NCBI RefSeq assembly: GCF_025354735.1
Contig: NZ_JANXMI010000211.1
Location: 1-43,036, forward strand
DNA from: Rugamonas sp.
GTDB taxonomy: Bacteria; Pseudomonadota; Gammaproteobacteria; Burkholderiales; Burkholderiaceae_D
Direction: 5' to 3'
Length of the DNA stretch: 43,036 nucleotides
Shown here: positions 8,535 to 21,441 of the stretch, piece by piece
How positions within the stretch are numbered: the stretch's first letter is position 1
Layout: each line of letters begins with the position of its first letter
Notes under the pieces: generated by a model
The model's input: the letters and a program-made list of their open reading frames with translations, nothing else
What the model was told of the DNA's origin: nothing
The model's database searches: none
Translations under genes and position numbers: made by a program

Positions 8535-8660
8535 GCGCGCATAGTCCACATGAGCCCGGCAGCGGGGCGCGCGCCACGCGCCTTTTCACGTGTCCTGGCA
8601 CGCGTCCGGCCACGCATCGCGCCCGCCCGCGCCGGCCCACCCTCCCCTGACCACGCCGCC

Positions 8661-12188
<3,528 letters not shown>

Positions 12189-12267
12189 CGCCGCCCGTGG
12201 CGCCCCCTTGGCGTAAGGCGCGTCCGCAGGCATACTATCGGCTCATCAATTCTGAAGGGCTGTGAAC

Positions 12268-12798
12268 ATGGCGGAAGAAACTCGCGCACCGTGGCTGAAC
12301 CACATGGCGCTGACCACGGTCGTGCTGGCCGTCTGCGCCACGCTGTCGACGTTCAAGGGCGGTTCGTATTCGACGCTGAGCGTCATCAGCCAGGCGCAAT
12401 CGTCGGACCAGTGGGCCTTCTACCAGGCCAAGAGCACCAAGCAACACCTGTACGAACTGCAGGTGGACCAGCTGCGCCTGCAAGCGCTGGCGCTGGCGCC
12501 GGCCAACCCCGCGCACGCCGCCTTCGACGCCAAAGTCGCCGACTACCAGCAGCAGATCGCGCGCTACAACGGCGAGAAAAAAGCCTTGCAGGACAAGGCC
12601 AAGGAGCTCGAACAGCAGCGCGACGACGCCAAGGCGCACGGCAAGCCCTTCGGCCTGGCCGTGATCTTCCTGCAAGTGGCGATTTTGCTCAATTCGATCT
12701 CCGGCCTGCTCAAGGCCAAACGCGTGTGGTGGACATCGATCCCGGTCGCGCTGGCCGGCGTGGCCCTGTTCGCCAACGGCTTCCTGTCGCTGTTTTAA
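12268..12798 (+). CDS. DUF4337-like membrane protein
   Basis: This 176-residue protein has one N-terminal hydrophobic helix (HMALTTVVLAVCATLSTF), a central charged helical region predicted to form a coiled coil (residues ~45-115, rich in Gln, Lys and Glu), and two C-terminal hydrophobic helices. The layout and the segment SDQWAFYQAKSTKQHLYEL fit the DUF4337 family, whose function is not known. A GTG two codons upstream is possible, but the AAGGG at 12255-12259 is better spaced for the ATG at 12268. It stands alone between the hybrid kinase gene and a secreted protein gene. Confidence 0.75.
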   Translation: MAEETRAPWLNHMALTTVVLAVCATLSTFKGGSYSTLSVISQAQSSDQWAFYQAKSTKQHLYELQVDQLRLQALALAPANPAHAAFDAKVADYQQQIARYNGEKKALQDKAKELEQQRDDAKAHGKPFGLAVIFLQVAILLNSISGLLKAKRVWWTSIPVALAGVALFANGFLSLF

Positions 12799-12924
12799 CG
12801 GCGTCCGATGCCGCCTGCGCCGTTATGTACCCTAGCGCACAGATGTCGAGTGACAAGACAGGCATAGTGCGACTGGGGATGCAAGCTATCCATCTACAAC
12901 AATTATTCCATCTGGGAGAACGAT

Positions 12925-13734
12925 ATGAAATCACTCAAGAATCCGCTGAAAATCGCCGTCGCCCTCGGCGCGCTGGCGCTGACCTCGCAGGCCATGGCAC
13001 AAATCACGTTCTACGAGCATGACGGCTGGCACGGCCGCACCTTCAGCGCCGACGCCCCGGTCGACAATTTCCAGAACGTCGGCTTCAACGACCGCGCCTC
13101 GTCCGTCGTGGTCGACGGCGGCCGCTGGGAAGTGTGCACCGACGCCTACTTCCGCGGCCGCTGCGTGGTGCTCAAGCCGGGCAGCTACCAGTCGCTGAGC
13201 GGCATGGGCCTGAACGACCAGATCTCGTCGGTGCGCCCGGTCGGCCACCGCGACCACTACGACAACGAAGCGCCGCCGCCGCTGCCGCAAGCGACCTATG
13301 AATACCGCCGCCGTCCGCAGGAAAACCTGTACGAAGCGCCGGTGACGTCGGTGCACGCGGTGGTCGGTCCGCCGGAGCAGCGCTGCTGGGTCGACCGCGA
13401 GCAGGTGCAGGAAGCGCCGCGTAGCAACGCGGCCGGCACCGTCGTCGGCGCCATCCTCGGCGGCGTGCTCGGTCACCAGATCGGCGGCGGCAGCGGACGC
13501 CAGGTCGCCACCGCCGGCGGCGCCATCGCCGGCGCCGTGGTCGGCTCGAATGTCAGCGGCAGCAGCGGCGGCACCTACGACCGCGACGTGCGCCGCTGCG
13601 AAAATGTCGCCAGCCACACCCCGGCCTACTGGGACGTGACCTACAACTACCGCGGCACCGAACACCACGTGCAACTGTCCTCCGCGCCGGGTAACACCAT
13701 CCCGGTCAACCGCGACGGCGAACCGCGCATGTAA
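12925..13734 (+). CDS. Secreted beta/gamma-crystallin-like protein with glycine-zipper domain
   Basis: This is a 269-residue exported protein. A signal peptide ends near AMA-Q (residue 25-26). Residues 27-105 form two Greek-key-like motifs of the beta/gamma-crystallin type (ITFYEHDGWHGR...WEVCTDAYFRGRC). A Pro- and Tyr-rich linker follows. Residues ~170-212 are a glycine-zipper segment (GTVVGAILGGVLGHQIGGG), typical of 2TM-type outer-membrane lipoproteins, though no lipobox is present. The C-terminal ~55 residues resemble the tail of these glycine-zipper proteins. Crystallin folds often bind calcium, but the usual N/D-N/D-x-x-S/T-S sites are only partly visible (NDRASS, NDQISS). An envelope-structural or stress role is a guess. 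A GGGAG ribosome site precedes the ATG. Confidence 0.8.
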   Translation: MKSLKNPLKIAVALGALALTSQAMAQITFYEHDGWHGRTFSADAPVDNFQNVGFNDRASSVVVDGGRWEVCTDAYFRGRCVVLKPGSYQSLSGMGLNDQISSVRPVGHRDHYDNEAPPPLPQATYEYRRRPQENLYEAPVTSVHAVVGPPEQRCWVDREQVQEAPRSNAAGTVVGAILGGVLGHQIGGGSGRQVATAGGAIAGAVVGSNVSGSSGGTYDRDVRRCENVASHTPAYWDVTYNYRGTEHHVQLSSAPGNTIPVNRDGEPRM

Positions 13735-13773
13735 GCGAGCGCGGCCGGCGTCACAGCACGGTTGCGTGAATTC

Positions 13774-13799
13774 GGGGTCGGACCACGGTCTTGACCCCG
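13774..13799. repeat. Dispersed palindromic element, copy 2 (GGGGTC...GACCCC)
   Basis: GGGGTC (13774-13779) and GACCCC (13793-13798) form an inverted pair around GGACCACGGTCTT, with TTGCCGT following. The context matches the element at 1-49. It lies just past the crystallin-like gene, where it could also act as a transcript-end hairpin. Confidence 0.55.
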
Positions 13800-13921
13800 A
13801 TTGCCGTCGCGCTCCGCCCACCCGCCCACCGCTTCATTTACACAAAAGATGTTTTATTGACCAGCTTCCCGGCTTATACTCAGCGTGGCGGCGGCGGCGT
13901 CGCGCACCCACGGGGGACGGC

Positions 13922-14416
13922 ATGATGGAAGCGATTTCACTCACCATAATTGTTCCGGCGTACAACGCGCAGCGCCACATCGGCGCCTGCCTGGCCGCGA
14001 TTTGCGGCCAGATGCGCAGCCATCACGAATTAATCGTCGTCAACGTCGCGTCCAGCGACGGCACGCTGGACCTGGTCCGGCGCCAACAGCGGCAATTCCA
14101 CAACATCAATTTCACCGTCTGCGGCCAGGACCGGCCGGACGTGGCCGGCGCGCGCCATCGCGGCGCCTGCCTCGCGCGCGGCGACTACCTGGCCTTTGTC
14201 GGCGGCGACGAGTTGTTGCCGCCCGGCGCGCTGGAGGCCATCGACCGGCTGATCGCCCGCCGCGCGCCGGAACTGGCGCACTGCGTGCGCCTCGGCCACG
14301 ATGGCGGCCACCACCTGGCCGCGCCGCCCGTCCAGGCGCCCGCCCAGTTCCCCATGGCCCAACTATTCGCCCGCGAGCGCCGCGCCGATCCGCGACCGGT
14401 CCATCAGTCGGACTGA
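13922..14416 (+). CDS. Short family-2 glycosyltransferase-like protein
   Basis: This is a 164-residue protein. It begins with the hallmark of GT-A family 2 transferases (ISLTIIVPAYNAQRHIGACL) followed by VVNVASSDGTLDLV, the nucleotide-sugar segment. The acceptor-side metal motif, normally DxD or DSDD, reads VGGDELL, so the first Asp is absent. The protein stops soon after this, about 70-150 residues short of usual family members, leaving only the nucleotide-binding half. A GGGGGA ribosome site sits a few bases before the ATG at 13922. It is either a truncated relic or a minimal domain. The convergent tad genes follow. Activity is doubtful. Confidence 0.65.
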   Translation: MMEAISLTIIVPAYNAQRHIGACLAAICGQMRSHHELIVVNVASSDGTLDLVRRQQRQFHNINFTVCGQDRPDVAGARHRGACLARGDYLAFVGGDELLPPGALEAIDRLIARRAPELAHCVRLGHDGGHHLAAPPVQAPAQFPMAQLFARERRADPRPVHQSD

Positions 14417-14459
14417 TAAAGCCGGACTGATACCAAAGAGCTAAATCGTTTAAACGATT
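14407..14459. other. Direct repeat and 16-bp perfect palindrome between convergent genes
   Basis: CGGACTGATA occurs twice, at 14409-14418 and 14424-14433, and is followed by the perfect palindrome AATCGTTTAAACGATT at 14444-14459. The block lies between the glycosyltransferase stop and the tadE stop. It may be a bidirectional terminator stem, but no T-run follows. Confidence 0.4.
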
Positions 14460-14498
14460 GATATCGTTCAGCGGCCAAGCCGCGCCCGCGCCCCGGCG

Positions 14499-15128
14499 TC
14501 ACGGACACAGCGGCATGCCCGGCTGGTAGCCCAGCGAACCGGCCCGGACGATGGCGGTGGCCGGCGGCAGCGGAAAACTCAACTTCACCAGCGGCAGCAT
14601 GGGCGCATAGGCGAGCGGCGGACAGGCGCCGGCGCCGGCGCCGCACAGCATCACCTGCACCAGTCCGATGCAGGCGGCGCCGTTCGGGTCGTGCACGCAG
14701 TTGACGACGTTGCGCGCCGGGCAGGCCGGCATGGCGCTGGCGCCGACCGGCGTCAGCGTCAGCACGGCGCCGCTGCGGGCCACCGACAGATACTGGATTT
14801 GGATGCTCTGGTCGGTGACCGGGTCGCCCAGCAGCAGCGCGCCGGCAGTCGAGCGGAACACGGCTTGCCGGCGCAGCGCGGCCATCGCGGCCGGCGAGCT
14901 GAAATCGGTCACGGCCGCCATCTGCGCGGCGCGGCGCGTCACTTCCTGCAAGGTGTTGAACAGGTAGAGCGCGCGCGCCACTTCGATCACGCCGAAGATG
15001 AAGGTGAAGAACACGATGGCCAGCAGCGCGAACTCGACCGTGATGATGCCGGCCTGGACGGCGCGGCCGCCCCGCCGGCGCGCTACGGCTGCCGGCCTAT
15101 CAGCGGCGGGCGGCTTAGTTACCGACAT
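14499..15128 (-). CDS. TadE-like pilus assembly protein (second copy)
   Basis: This is a 209-residue pseudopilin-like protein. A short basic N-terminus is followed by one hydrophobic helix with the TadE signature (GIITVEFALLAIVFFTFIFGVIEVAR, residues ~27-52). The rest is an extracytoplasmic domain with four Cys in two close pairs (CPARNVVNC; CGAGAGACPP). TadE-like proteins are minor components of Flp-type (tight adherence) pili and are processed by a prepilin peptidase at the G/E-type site before the helix. The ATG at 15128 lies 14 bp inside the preceding tadE-like gene, so the two are likely translationally coupled. No ATPase, secretin or Flp pilin gene is within view, so this is an orphan minor-pilin cluster. 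Confidence 0.82.
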   Translation of the reverse strand: MSVTKPPAADRPAAVARRRGGRAVQAGIITVEFALLAIVFFTFIFGVIEVARALYLFNTLQEVTRRAAQMAAVTDFSSPAAMAALRRQAVFRSTAGALLLGDPVTDQSIQIQYLSVARSGAVLTLTPVGASAMPACPARNVVNCVHDPNGAACIGLVQVMLCGAGAGACPPLAYAPMLPLVKLSFPLPPATAIVRAGSLGYQPGMPLCP

Positions 15129-15564
15129 AGGCCATCGTCACGTCCGCCTGCAACGTCAAGCCGAGAAAGCCGATGGTGTCGAAGGTGTATTCGCTGAACA
15201 AATTGTCCGGCAGCGCCAGCCTCACCTGCACGCGGATCACGGTCGGCGGGGCGACATTGCCGCAATCGCCGCCGTCGCACTGCAGGCTGGGCGTCGAATA
15301 AAACGGCATGCCCGGCGTATCGGCCGCGATTATGGCCTGGGCCACCAGCAATTGCTGGCCGGCGCGGGCCGGCGTGGCCATGTCGATCTGCGCCACGGTG
15401 GCCAGGTAGAGCGCGGCGTCGTGCGCGGCTTTTTGTGCCACCGCCTGGTAGTAAAACGCGCGCCCCAGCACGGCCGGACAGGCCAGCAGCGCGAAAACGA
15501 AGGGCAGCATGACGGCCAGCTCGACCGCCGCCACGCCCCCCTGCCCGCGCCCCGGCCGCTTCAC
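15115..15564 (-). CDS. TadE-like pilus assembly protein (first copy)
   Basis: This is a 149-residue protein starting at a GTG that overlaps the tadG stop codon as GTGA. The N-terminus is basic (VKRPGRGQGG), then comes a TadE-type helix (VAAVELAVMLPFVFALLA), with a C-terminal extracytoplasmic domain carrying a Cys pair (CDGGDC). It is easily missed because its frame is open straight through from the first part of tadG upstream. The GTGA overlap and the basic-helix start show it is a separate gene. It is inferred to be a minor pilin acting with the TadG and TadE-like neighbours. Confidence 0.75.
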   Translation of the reverse strand: MKRPGRGQGGVAAVELAVMLPFVFALLACPAVLGRAFYYQAVAQKAAHDAALYLATVAQIDMATPARAGQQLLVAQAIIAADTPGMPFYSTPSLQCDGGDCGNVAPPTVIRVQVRLALPDNLFSEYTFDTIGFLGLTLQADVTMAYVGN

Positions 15565-17148
15565 TGGAACAGCTCCACCTGGCCGCCCAGCGCCGACTCC
15601 GGCGCGATGCCCGCGAATTCGGCGCTGAGGACGGTCGCGCTGGCCGGCACCGTCATGAAGAATTTGCCGACCGCCAGCACGGTCGCCAGCACGGTGACGC
15701 CGCCGGCGACCGGGCAGGACAGCAAGGGCACATTGAGCACGCGGCGCTGCTTCCACCCCGGCAGGTTGGGCGCCGACGGCGCCAGAAAATAATTCGCGGC
15801 CAGACCCAGATAAGGCGGCTTGGCCGGATAGCTGCCGGGGGCCGGCACCGGCGGATACAGGATGGGCCAGCTCGTCACCGCCAAGGTCGGGTAGCCGGCG
15901 GCCGGTTCGACGCCGCCGGCCGCCGTGTAGGCCGCGTACGGCACCGCCCTGGCGTAGGCCCACAGCGGCCCGTAGGCCGGCGCCGTGTTGCCGCTCAGCG
16001 GAGGCGGCGCATCGGCGATGGTCCAGCGCACCGTGGCGCCCGACGCGGTGGCGGCGCTCTGGGTGGCCGGCGCGGTGCCGGCCGGCAGCTTGTTCATCCA
16101 GCCCTATGCCGCCGGCGTAGGGGTAGGCCATGATGTTGCTGTCGGGCGGCGCGCCGTTCGGCGTGCACGGGCCGCCGGCAAACTGGTCGAAGCGCGAATT
16201 GAGCGCCAGCGCCAGGGCGCCGAGCGGAAAATAGCGCTGCACCGTGAGCTGGGCGCCCACCACGTGCGGCAAGGCCACGCTGCCGGCGCAGGCGAACGGC
16301 GCCACCGCCGCCGGCGTCAGATTGGCCGCCGAGCCGAGGGCGCCGGCCGGGTCGAGCGGGTCGACGACGAAATTTTCCGCCGTCGCCGCGCCGGGATTGA
16401 GCTGCATCAAATCGTAGGCCACGCCGCGGCGGAAGCCGTATTCGACCAGTTCGACGTAGGCGGCGCTGCCGTTGTTGTTGCGCGGCGCCGCCGCCAGCGG
16501 CGATATGGCGCAGATGGCCAGCGGTGTGATGTTGAGCGTGGCGCGTCCGGCCACGGCGCGGCCACGGGTGGCCACGCTGGCCAGCGCGTCCGACAGCACG
16601 CGCATGAAAACGGTTTCAATCACACCGGGCGCCGAGTCGAGCAAGCTGGTGTCGGCCTTGACGTAAAGCAGCGTGGCCGGCGCCGACTGGGCCGAGGAGG
16701 CCGTCAGCCAGCCGCTGCCGTCGACGGCGGTCGGCGAGGCGCCGAATTGCAGCGCCTGATCCTGCCAGCCCAGCGCCCGGCCGTTATAGGTCGACAGATA
16801 GGTGGCCGCCAGCGCGCTGGCGCTCTGCAAGGCGCGGCCGATGCCCTGCGCCGTGCCGTCGAGCTGGCGCGCGGCCGCCAGCGCGGTGGCGTCGGCCACC
16901 GTTTGCAGCGCGGCCTTGCGGTTGTACAGCTGCGCCAGGTCGAGCGCCATGCCGATGAAGCCCAGCAGGCCGACCACCATCAGCGCGAAGACGATGGCGA
17001 AGGCGCCGCCCTGCCGCGCCGTCGCCGGGGCCGCCATCGCCGGCAGGGGCGGTATCGCCGGCGCGGTCGGCCGGTTCGCTGCGACCGCCACCGTCGGCGC
17101 GCTCGCCGGACCGCCGGCGCCGGGCGCGCGGCGTCTCTGTCCATCCAT
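15561..17148 (-). pseudogene. tadG: TadG-like pilus assembly protein, broken by a one-base frameshift
   Basis: The N-terminal part has the TadG helix (GGAFAIVFALMVVGLLGFIGMALDLAQLYNRKAALQ) and the ATALAAARQLDG segment of the TadE/G-like N-terminal domain. The reading frame is good down to about position 16105 (…MAYPYAGGIG) and then becomes nonsense in that frame. Protein-like sequence resumes one base later in the next frame (WMNKLPAGTAPATQ…) and runs to the stop at 15561. One base, probably in the GGG run at 16102-16104, must be skipped to join the halves into a ~528-residue protein. The ATG at 17148 is chosen because GGAG precedes it by 6 nt; ATGs at 17154 and 17166 are also possible. It could be a true mutation or a sequence error. 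Two TadE-like genes follow with overlapping ends. Confidence 0.75.
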
Positions 17149-17405
17149 GTCCATCTCCGGTTGCATATCGTCGGCTTTCGCCTCCCGACGGTCGGGAGCG
17201 CCAAGCCGGACTTGATTCTATCCAGTAGGAAATTATCGGAATTGATCGGGGACAAGGAGCGCTGGCGCGCGGCACACAACCGTGGCCGCCGCCACCCCCT
17301 GTTTCGCGGCCCGCACAGTTGCAGCGCGCTGGAAACTTTGTTTGAACGAGCGCATCATTTGTCGAGAATGATATAAGATATAAATAGCACTTCTCTGCAC
17401 ATTCC

Positions 17406-17419
17406 TTGATCGAGGTCAA
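17406..17419 (+). promoter_or_regulatory. FNR/Anr-like box overlapping the fdnG ribosome site
   Basis: TTGATCGAGGTCAA fits the FNR-family consensus TTGAY-N4-RTCAA exactly. It ends one base before the fdnG ATG at 17421 and contains the GAGG that serves as ribosome site. Anaerobic control of formate dehydrogenase by an FNR-type factor would make sense. A site here could only repress or be coincidental, since the normal activating position is near -41. Confidence 0.35.
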
Positions 17420-17420
17420 T

Positions 17421-20400
17421 ATGGTACAGATGTCAAGACGCCAGTTCCTAAGGGTGACCGGCGCAACCATCGCGGGGTCCAGCATCGCGCTGCTGGGATT
17501 CGCGCCGAGCACGGCCCTGGCCGAAGTCCGGCAATATAAGCTGACCCGCACCACCGAGACCCGCAACACCTGCCCGTATTGCTCGGTCGGCTGCGGCATC
17601 TTGATGTACGGCCTGGGCGACGGCGCCAAGAACGCCACCGCCAGCATCATCCACATCGAGGGCGACGCCGACCACCCGGTCAACCGCGGCACGCTGTGCC
17701 CGAAAGGCGCCAGCCTGATCGACTTCATCCACAGCCCCACCCGCCTGCTCGCGCCACAATACCGCGCGCCGGGCGGCACCGAATGGCAGCCGATCTCGTG
17801 GGACGTGGCGCTGACCAAGATCGCGCGCCTGATGAAGGACGACCGCGACCAGAACTTCATCGAAAAGACGGCCGACGGCAAGACCGTCAACCGCTGGCTG
17901 AGCACCGGCATGCTGGCGGCGTCGGCGGCGACCAACGAGGTCGGCTACCTGACCCATAAAGCGATCCGCAGTATGGGCATGCTGTCCTTCGACAATCAGG
18001 CGCGTGTATGACACGGACCGACGGTGGCAGGTCTTGCCCCGACGTTTGGACGTGGCGCGATGACGAATCACTGGGTCGACATCAAGAACGCCGATGTCAT
18101 CCTGGTCATGGGCGGCAACGCGGCCGAGGCCCATCCCTGCGGCTTTAAATGGGTGACGGAAGCGAAGGCCCACCGCAAGGCCAAGCTGATCGTGGTCGAC
18201 CCGCGCTTCACCCGCACCGCCTCCGTGGCCGATTACTACTGTGCCACGCGGACCGGCACGGACATTGTTTTCCTCGGCGGCATCATCAACTACCTGCTGA
18301 CGAACGACAAGATCCAGCACGACTACGTCAAGAATTACACCGACATGTCCTTCATCGTGCGCGAGGATTTCGGTTTCGAGGACGGCCTGTATTCGGGCTA
18401 CGACCACCAGACCAATAAATACGCGGACAAGAGCAGCTGGGACTACGAGATGGGGGACGACGGCTACGCCAAGGTCGACACCAGCTTGCAGCATCCGCGC
18501 TGCGTCTACCAGCTGATGAAGCAGCATTACGCGCGCTACACGGCGGACATGATTACGCGCATCTGCGGCGTGCCGCACGATAAGTTCCTCAAGGTGGCCG
18601 AGGCTTTGGCGTCGACCGCCGTGCCGGGCCGCGCCGGCACCATCTTGTACGCGCTCGGCTGGACCCACCACTCGACCGGCTCGCAGACCCTGCGCACCGG
18701 CGCGCTGGTCCAGCTATTGCTGGGCAATATAGGCATCGCCGGCGGCGGCATGAACGCGCTGCGCGGCCACTCCAACATCCAGGGCTTGACCGACCTAGGC
18801 CTGCTGTCCAATTCCCTGCCCGGCTACATGACCCTGCCCAGCGATCCCGAGCAGGAGTTCGACCACTACATCGCGGCGCGGGCGCTGAAACCGCTGCGGC
18901 CCAACCAGCTCAGCTACTACAGCAACTACAAGAAATTCCACGTCAGCTTCATGAAGACGTGGTGGGGCGACGCCGCCACCGAGGACAACCACTGGGCCTA
19001 CGACTACCTGCCCAAGCTCGACAAGCTGTACGACATGATGCAAGCCATCGAGATGATGCACAACGGCGAGATGAACGGCTACATCGCGCAGGGCTTCAAC
19101 ATCCTGGCGTCGGGACCGAACAAGAAGAAGGTCACCGAGGCCTTGTCCAGGCTGAAGTTCCTGGTCGTGATGGACCCGCTGCAAGTGGAGACCGGCGAGT
19201 TCTGGAAACCGCAGGGCGAGTTCCACGACGTCGATCCCACCAAGATCATGACGGAAGTGTTCCGCCTGCCGACCACCTGCTTCGCCGAGGAACGCGGTTC
19301 GCTGGTGAGCTCGTCGCGCGTGCTGCAGTGGCACTGGCAGGGCGCCGAAGGCCCGGGCCAGACGCGCAGCGACCTCGACATCATGTCCGGCCTGTTCCTG
19401 CGCATCCGCAAGCTGTACCTGGACGAGGGCGGCAAATTCCCCGACCCCATCGTCAAGCTGACGTGGAACTACGCCAAGCCGGACAGCCCGACGCCGGAAG
19501 AGCTGGCGATGGAATACAACGGCAAGGCGCTCAAGGATCTGTTCGATCCCAAGGACGCCACCAAGCTGCTGGTCAAGAAGGGCGAGCAACTGTCGTCCTT
19601 CGCCCAGCTGCGCGACGACGGCTCGACCACCAGCGGCTGCTGGATCTTCACCGGCTGCTGGACCCCGGCCGGCAACCAGATGGGACGGCGCGACAACAGC
19701 GACCCCACCGGCATCGGCAACACGCTGAACTGGGCCTGGGCCTGGCCGGCCAACCGCCGCGTGCTCTACAACCGCGCCTCCTGCGACCCGGCCGGCAAAC
19801 CGTGGGACCCGACCCGCAAGCTGATCGCGTGGAACGGCGTCAGCTGGGGCGGCGCCGACGTGCCCGACTTCAAGCTCGACGAGCCGCCCGAAAACGGCAT
19901 GGGGCCGTTCATCATGCTGGCCGAGGGCGTGGCGCGCTTCTTCTGCCGTTCGGCGATGGCCGAGGGGCCCTTCCCCGAGCATTACGAGCCGTTTGAAAAT
20001 CCCATCGGGCGCAACCTGCTGCATCCGAACAATCCTCTGGCCACCAGCAACCCGGCCGCCCGCGTCTTCCCCGGCGACCGCGCCCTGTTCGGCACGCACG
20101 AGAACTTCCCGCACGTGGCCACCAGCTACCGGCTGACCGAGCACTTCCACTTCTGGACCAAGCACGCGCGCCTGAACGCCATCGTGCAGCCGGAACAGTT
20201 CGTCGAGATCGGCGAGGAGCTGGCCCATTCGATCGGCGTGGTGGCGGGCGAACGCGTGCGCGTCACCTCGGGGCGCGGCCACATCATCGCCAAGGCGGTG
20301 GTGACCAAGCGCATCAAGACGCTCGTCATCGACGGCAAGCCGGTCCACACCGTCGGCCTGCCGCTGCACTGGGGCTTCACCGGCCTGGCCAGGAAAGGCT

Positions 20401-20498
20401 ATCTGATCAACACCCTCACGCCGGGCGTCGGGGACGGGAATTCGCAAACGCCGGAATTCAAGTCCTTCCTGGTCAAAGTGGAAAAAGCCGCACCATGA
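17421..20498 (+). CDS. fdnG: Formate dehydrogenase catalytic (alpha) subunit, selenocysteine enzyme
   Basis: This molybdenum/tungsten-bis-MGD enzyme oxidises formate to CO2 at the periplasmic side of the membrane. The product is 1025 residues if the in-frame UGA at 18009-18011 is read as selenocysteine 197 (E. coli FdnG: Sec196). The flanking residues [21 protein letters not shown] match the family, so this is one gene and not two. A Tat signal ([10 protein letters not shown]) occupies residues ~5-14. Cys51, 54, 58 and 93 bind a 4Fe-4S cluster. The start is the ATG at 17421, with GAGG five bases upstream; a TTG at 17406 is less likely. A SECIS hairpin follows the UGA. The Fe-S and cytochrome subunits, FdhE, SelA, SelB and tRNA-Sec follow in the same direction. 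Whether it is nitrate-linked (Fdn) or aerobic (Fdo) is not decidable here. Confidence 0.95.
18009..18041 (+). promoter_or_regulatory. Selenocysteine UGA codon and bacterial SECIS hairpin
   Basis: The UGA is at 18009-18011. Ten bases later a stem forms: C18022-G18041, G18023-C18040, G18024-C18039, a bulged T at 18025, then GGCA (18026-18029) with TGCC (18035-18038), closing the loop GGTCT (18030-18034). The GGUCU loop and the single bulged U are the features that SelB recognises in E. coli fdhF and fdnG mRNA, and the distance from UGA is the same. The selB gene is about 6.7 kb downstream. Confidence 0.88.
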
Positions 20499-20517
20499 CG
20501 GCGCGAGGAGAAATCTA

Positions 20518-21441
20518 ATGGCATTGCAATCACTCGACATCAAACGCATGTCGGCCACCACGGTGCAGACGCCGGAGGCGCGCACGCCGGTCACCGGCAC
20601 GGTCGCCAAGCTGATCGACGTCTCCAAGTGCATAGGCTGCAAGGCTTGCCAGACCGCCTGCATGGAATGGAACGACTTGCGCGACGAGGTCGGCGAAAAC
20701 GATGGCGTCTACGATAATCCGCGCGACCTCACGCCGCAGTCCTGGACCGTGATGCGCTTCGCGGAGGTGGTCAACAACGACGACAACCTGGAGTGGCTGA
20801 TCCGCAAGGACGGCTGCATGCACTGCGAAGATCCGGGCTGCCTGAAAGCCTGTCCGGCGCCGGGCGCCATCGTCCAGTACACCAACGGCATCGTCGACTT
20901 CCACCAGGAAAACTGCATCGGCTGCGGCTATTGCATCGCCGGCTGTCCCTTCGACGTGCCGCGCATTTCCAAGAAGGACAACCGGGCCTACAAGTGCACG
21001 CTGTGCTCGGACCGCGTGGCCGTCGGCCAGGAACCGGCCTGCGTCAAGACGTGCCCGACCGGCGCCATCACCTTCGGCACCAAGGAAGACATGAAGGAGC
21101 ACGCGGCCGAACGGGTCGAGGACTTGAAGTCGCGCGGCTACGCGAACGCCGGCCTGTACGATCCGCCCGGCGTCGGCGGCACCCACGTGATGTATGTGCT
21201 GCACCATGCCGACCGTCCCGGCCTGTACAGCAACCTGGCCAAGAATCCGCGCATCAGCCCGCTGGTCGGACTGTGGAAGGGCGCGGCCAAGCCGCTGGCG
21301 CTGGCCGGCCTGGCGGTGACGGCGCTGGCCGGCCTGTTCCATTACACCCGGGTCGGGCCGAACGAGGTCAGCCGGGACGAGGAAGCCGCGGCGCTGGAGG
21401 CGGCCAAACGCATCCGGGAGAACGAAGATGAAACACGCTGA
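20518..21441 (+). CDS. fdnH: Formate dehydrogenase iron-sulfur (beta) subunit
   Basis: This 307-residue electron-transfer subunit has four 4Fe-4S sites. The Cys groups are at 38/41/44/48, 100/103/108/112, 133/136/139/143 and 160/163/175/179 ([45 protein letters not shown]...CVKTC). A C-terminal membrane helix at ~258-276 anchors it next to the cytochrome subunit, as in FdnH. It passes electrons from the selenocysteine subunit to the heme subunit. The ATG is preceded by GAGGAG. It starts 20 bp after fdnG and its end overlaps the next gene by 14 bp, so one operon is clear. Confidence 0.95.
   Translation: MALQSLDIKRMSATTVQTPEARTPVTGTVAKLIDVSKCIGCKACQTACMEWNDLRDEVGENDGVYDNPRDLTPQSWTVMRFAEVVNNDDNLEWLIRKDGCMHCEDPGCLKACPAPGAIVQYTNGIVDFHQENCIGCGYCIAGCPFDVPRISKKDNRAYKCTLCSDRVAVGQEPACVKTCPTGAITFGTKEDMKEHAAERVEDLKSRGYANAGLYDPPGVGGTHVMYVLHHADRPGLYSNLAKNPRISPLVGLWKGAAKPLALAGLAVTALAGLFHYTRVGPNEVSRDEEAAALEAAKRIRENEDETR

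Noticed and set aside
16605..16618. TGAAAACGGTTTCA inside tadG, the reverse complement of the third LacI-type operator
   Set aside because: It lies within coding sequence far from any promoter and is a single copy, so chance is more likely than a control site.
18009..18011. In-frame TGA in fdnG as a nonsense mutation
   Set aside because: The flanking residues match the selenocysteine site of formate dehydrogenases, a SECIS hairpin follows, and selA, selB and tRNA-Sec are nearby.
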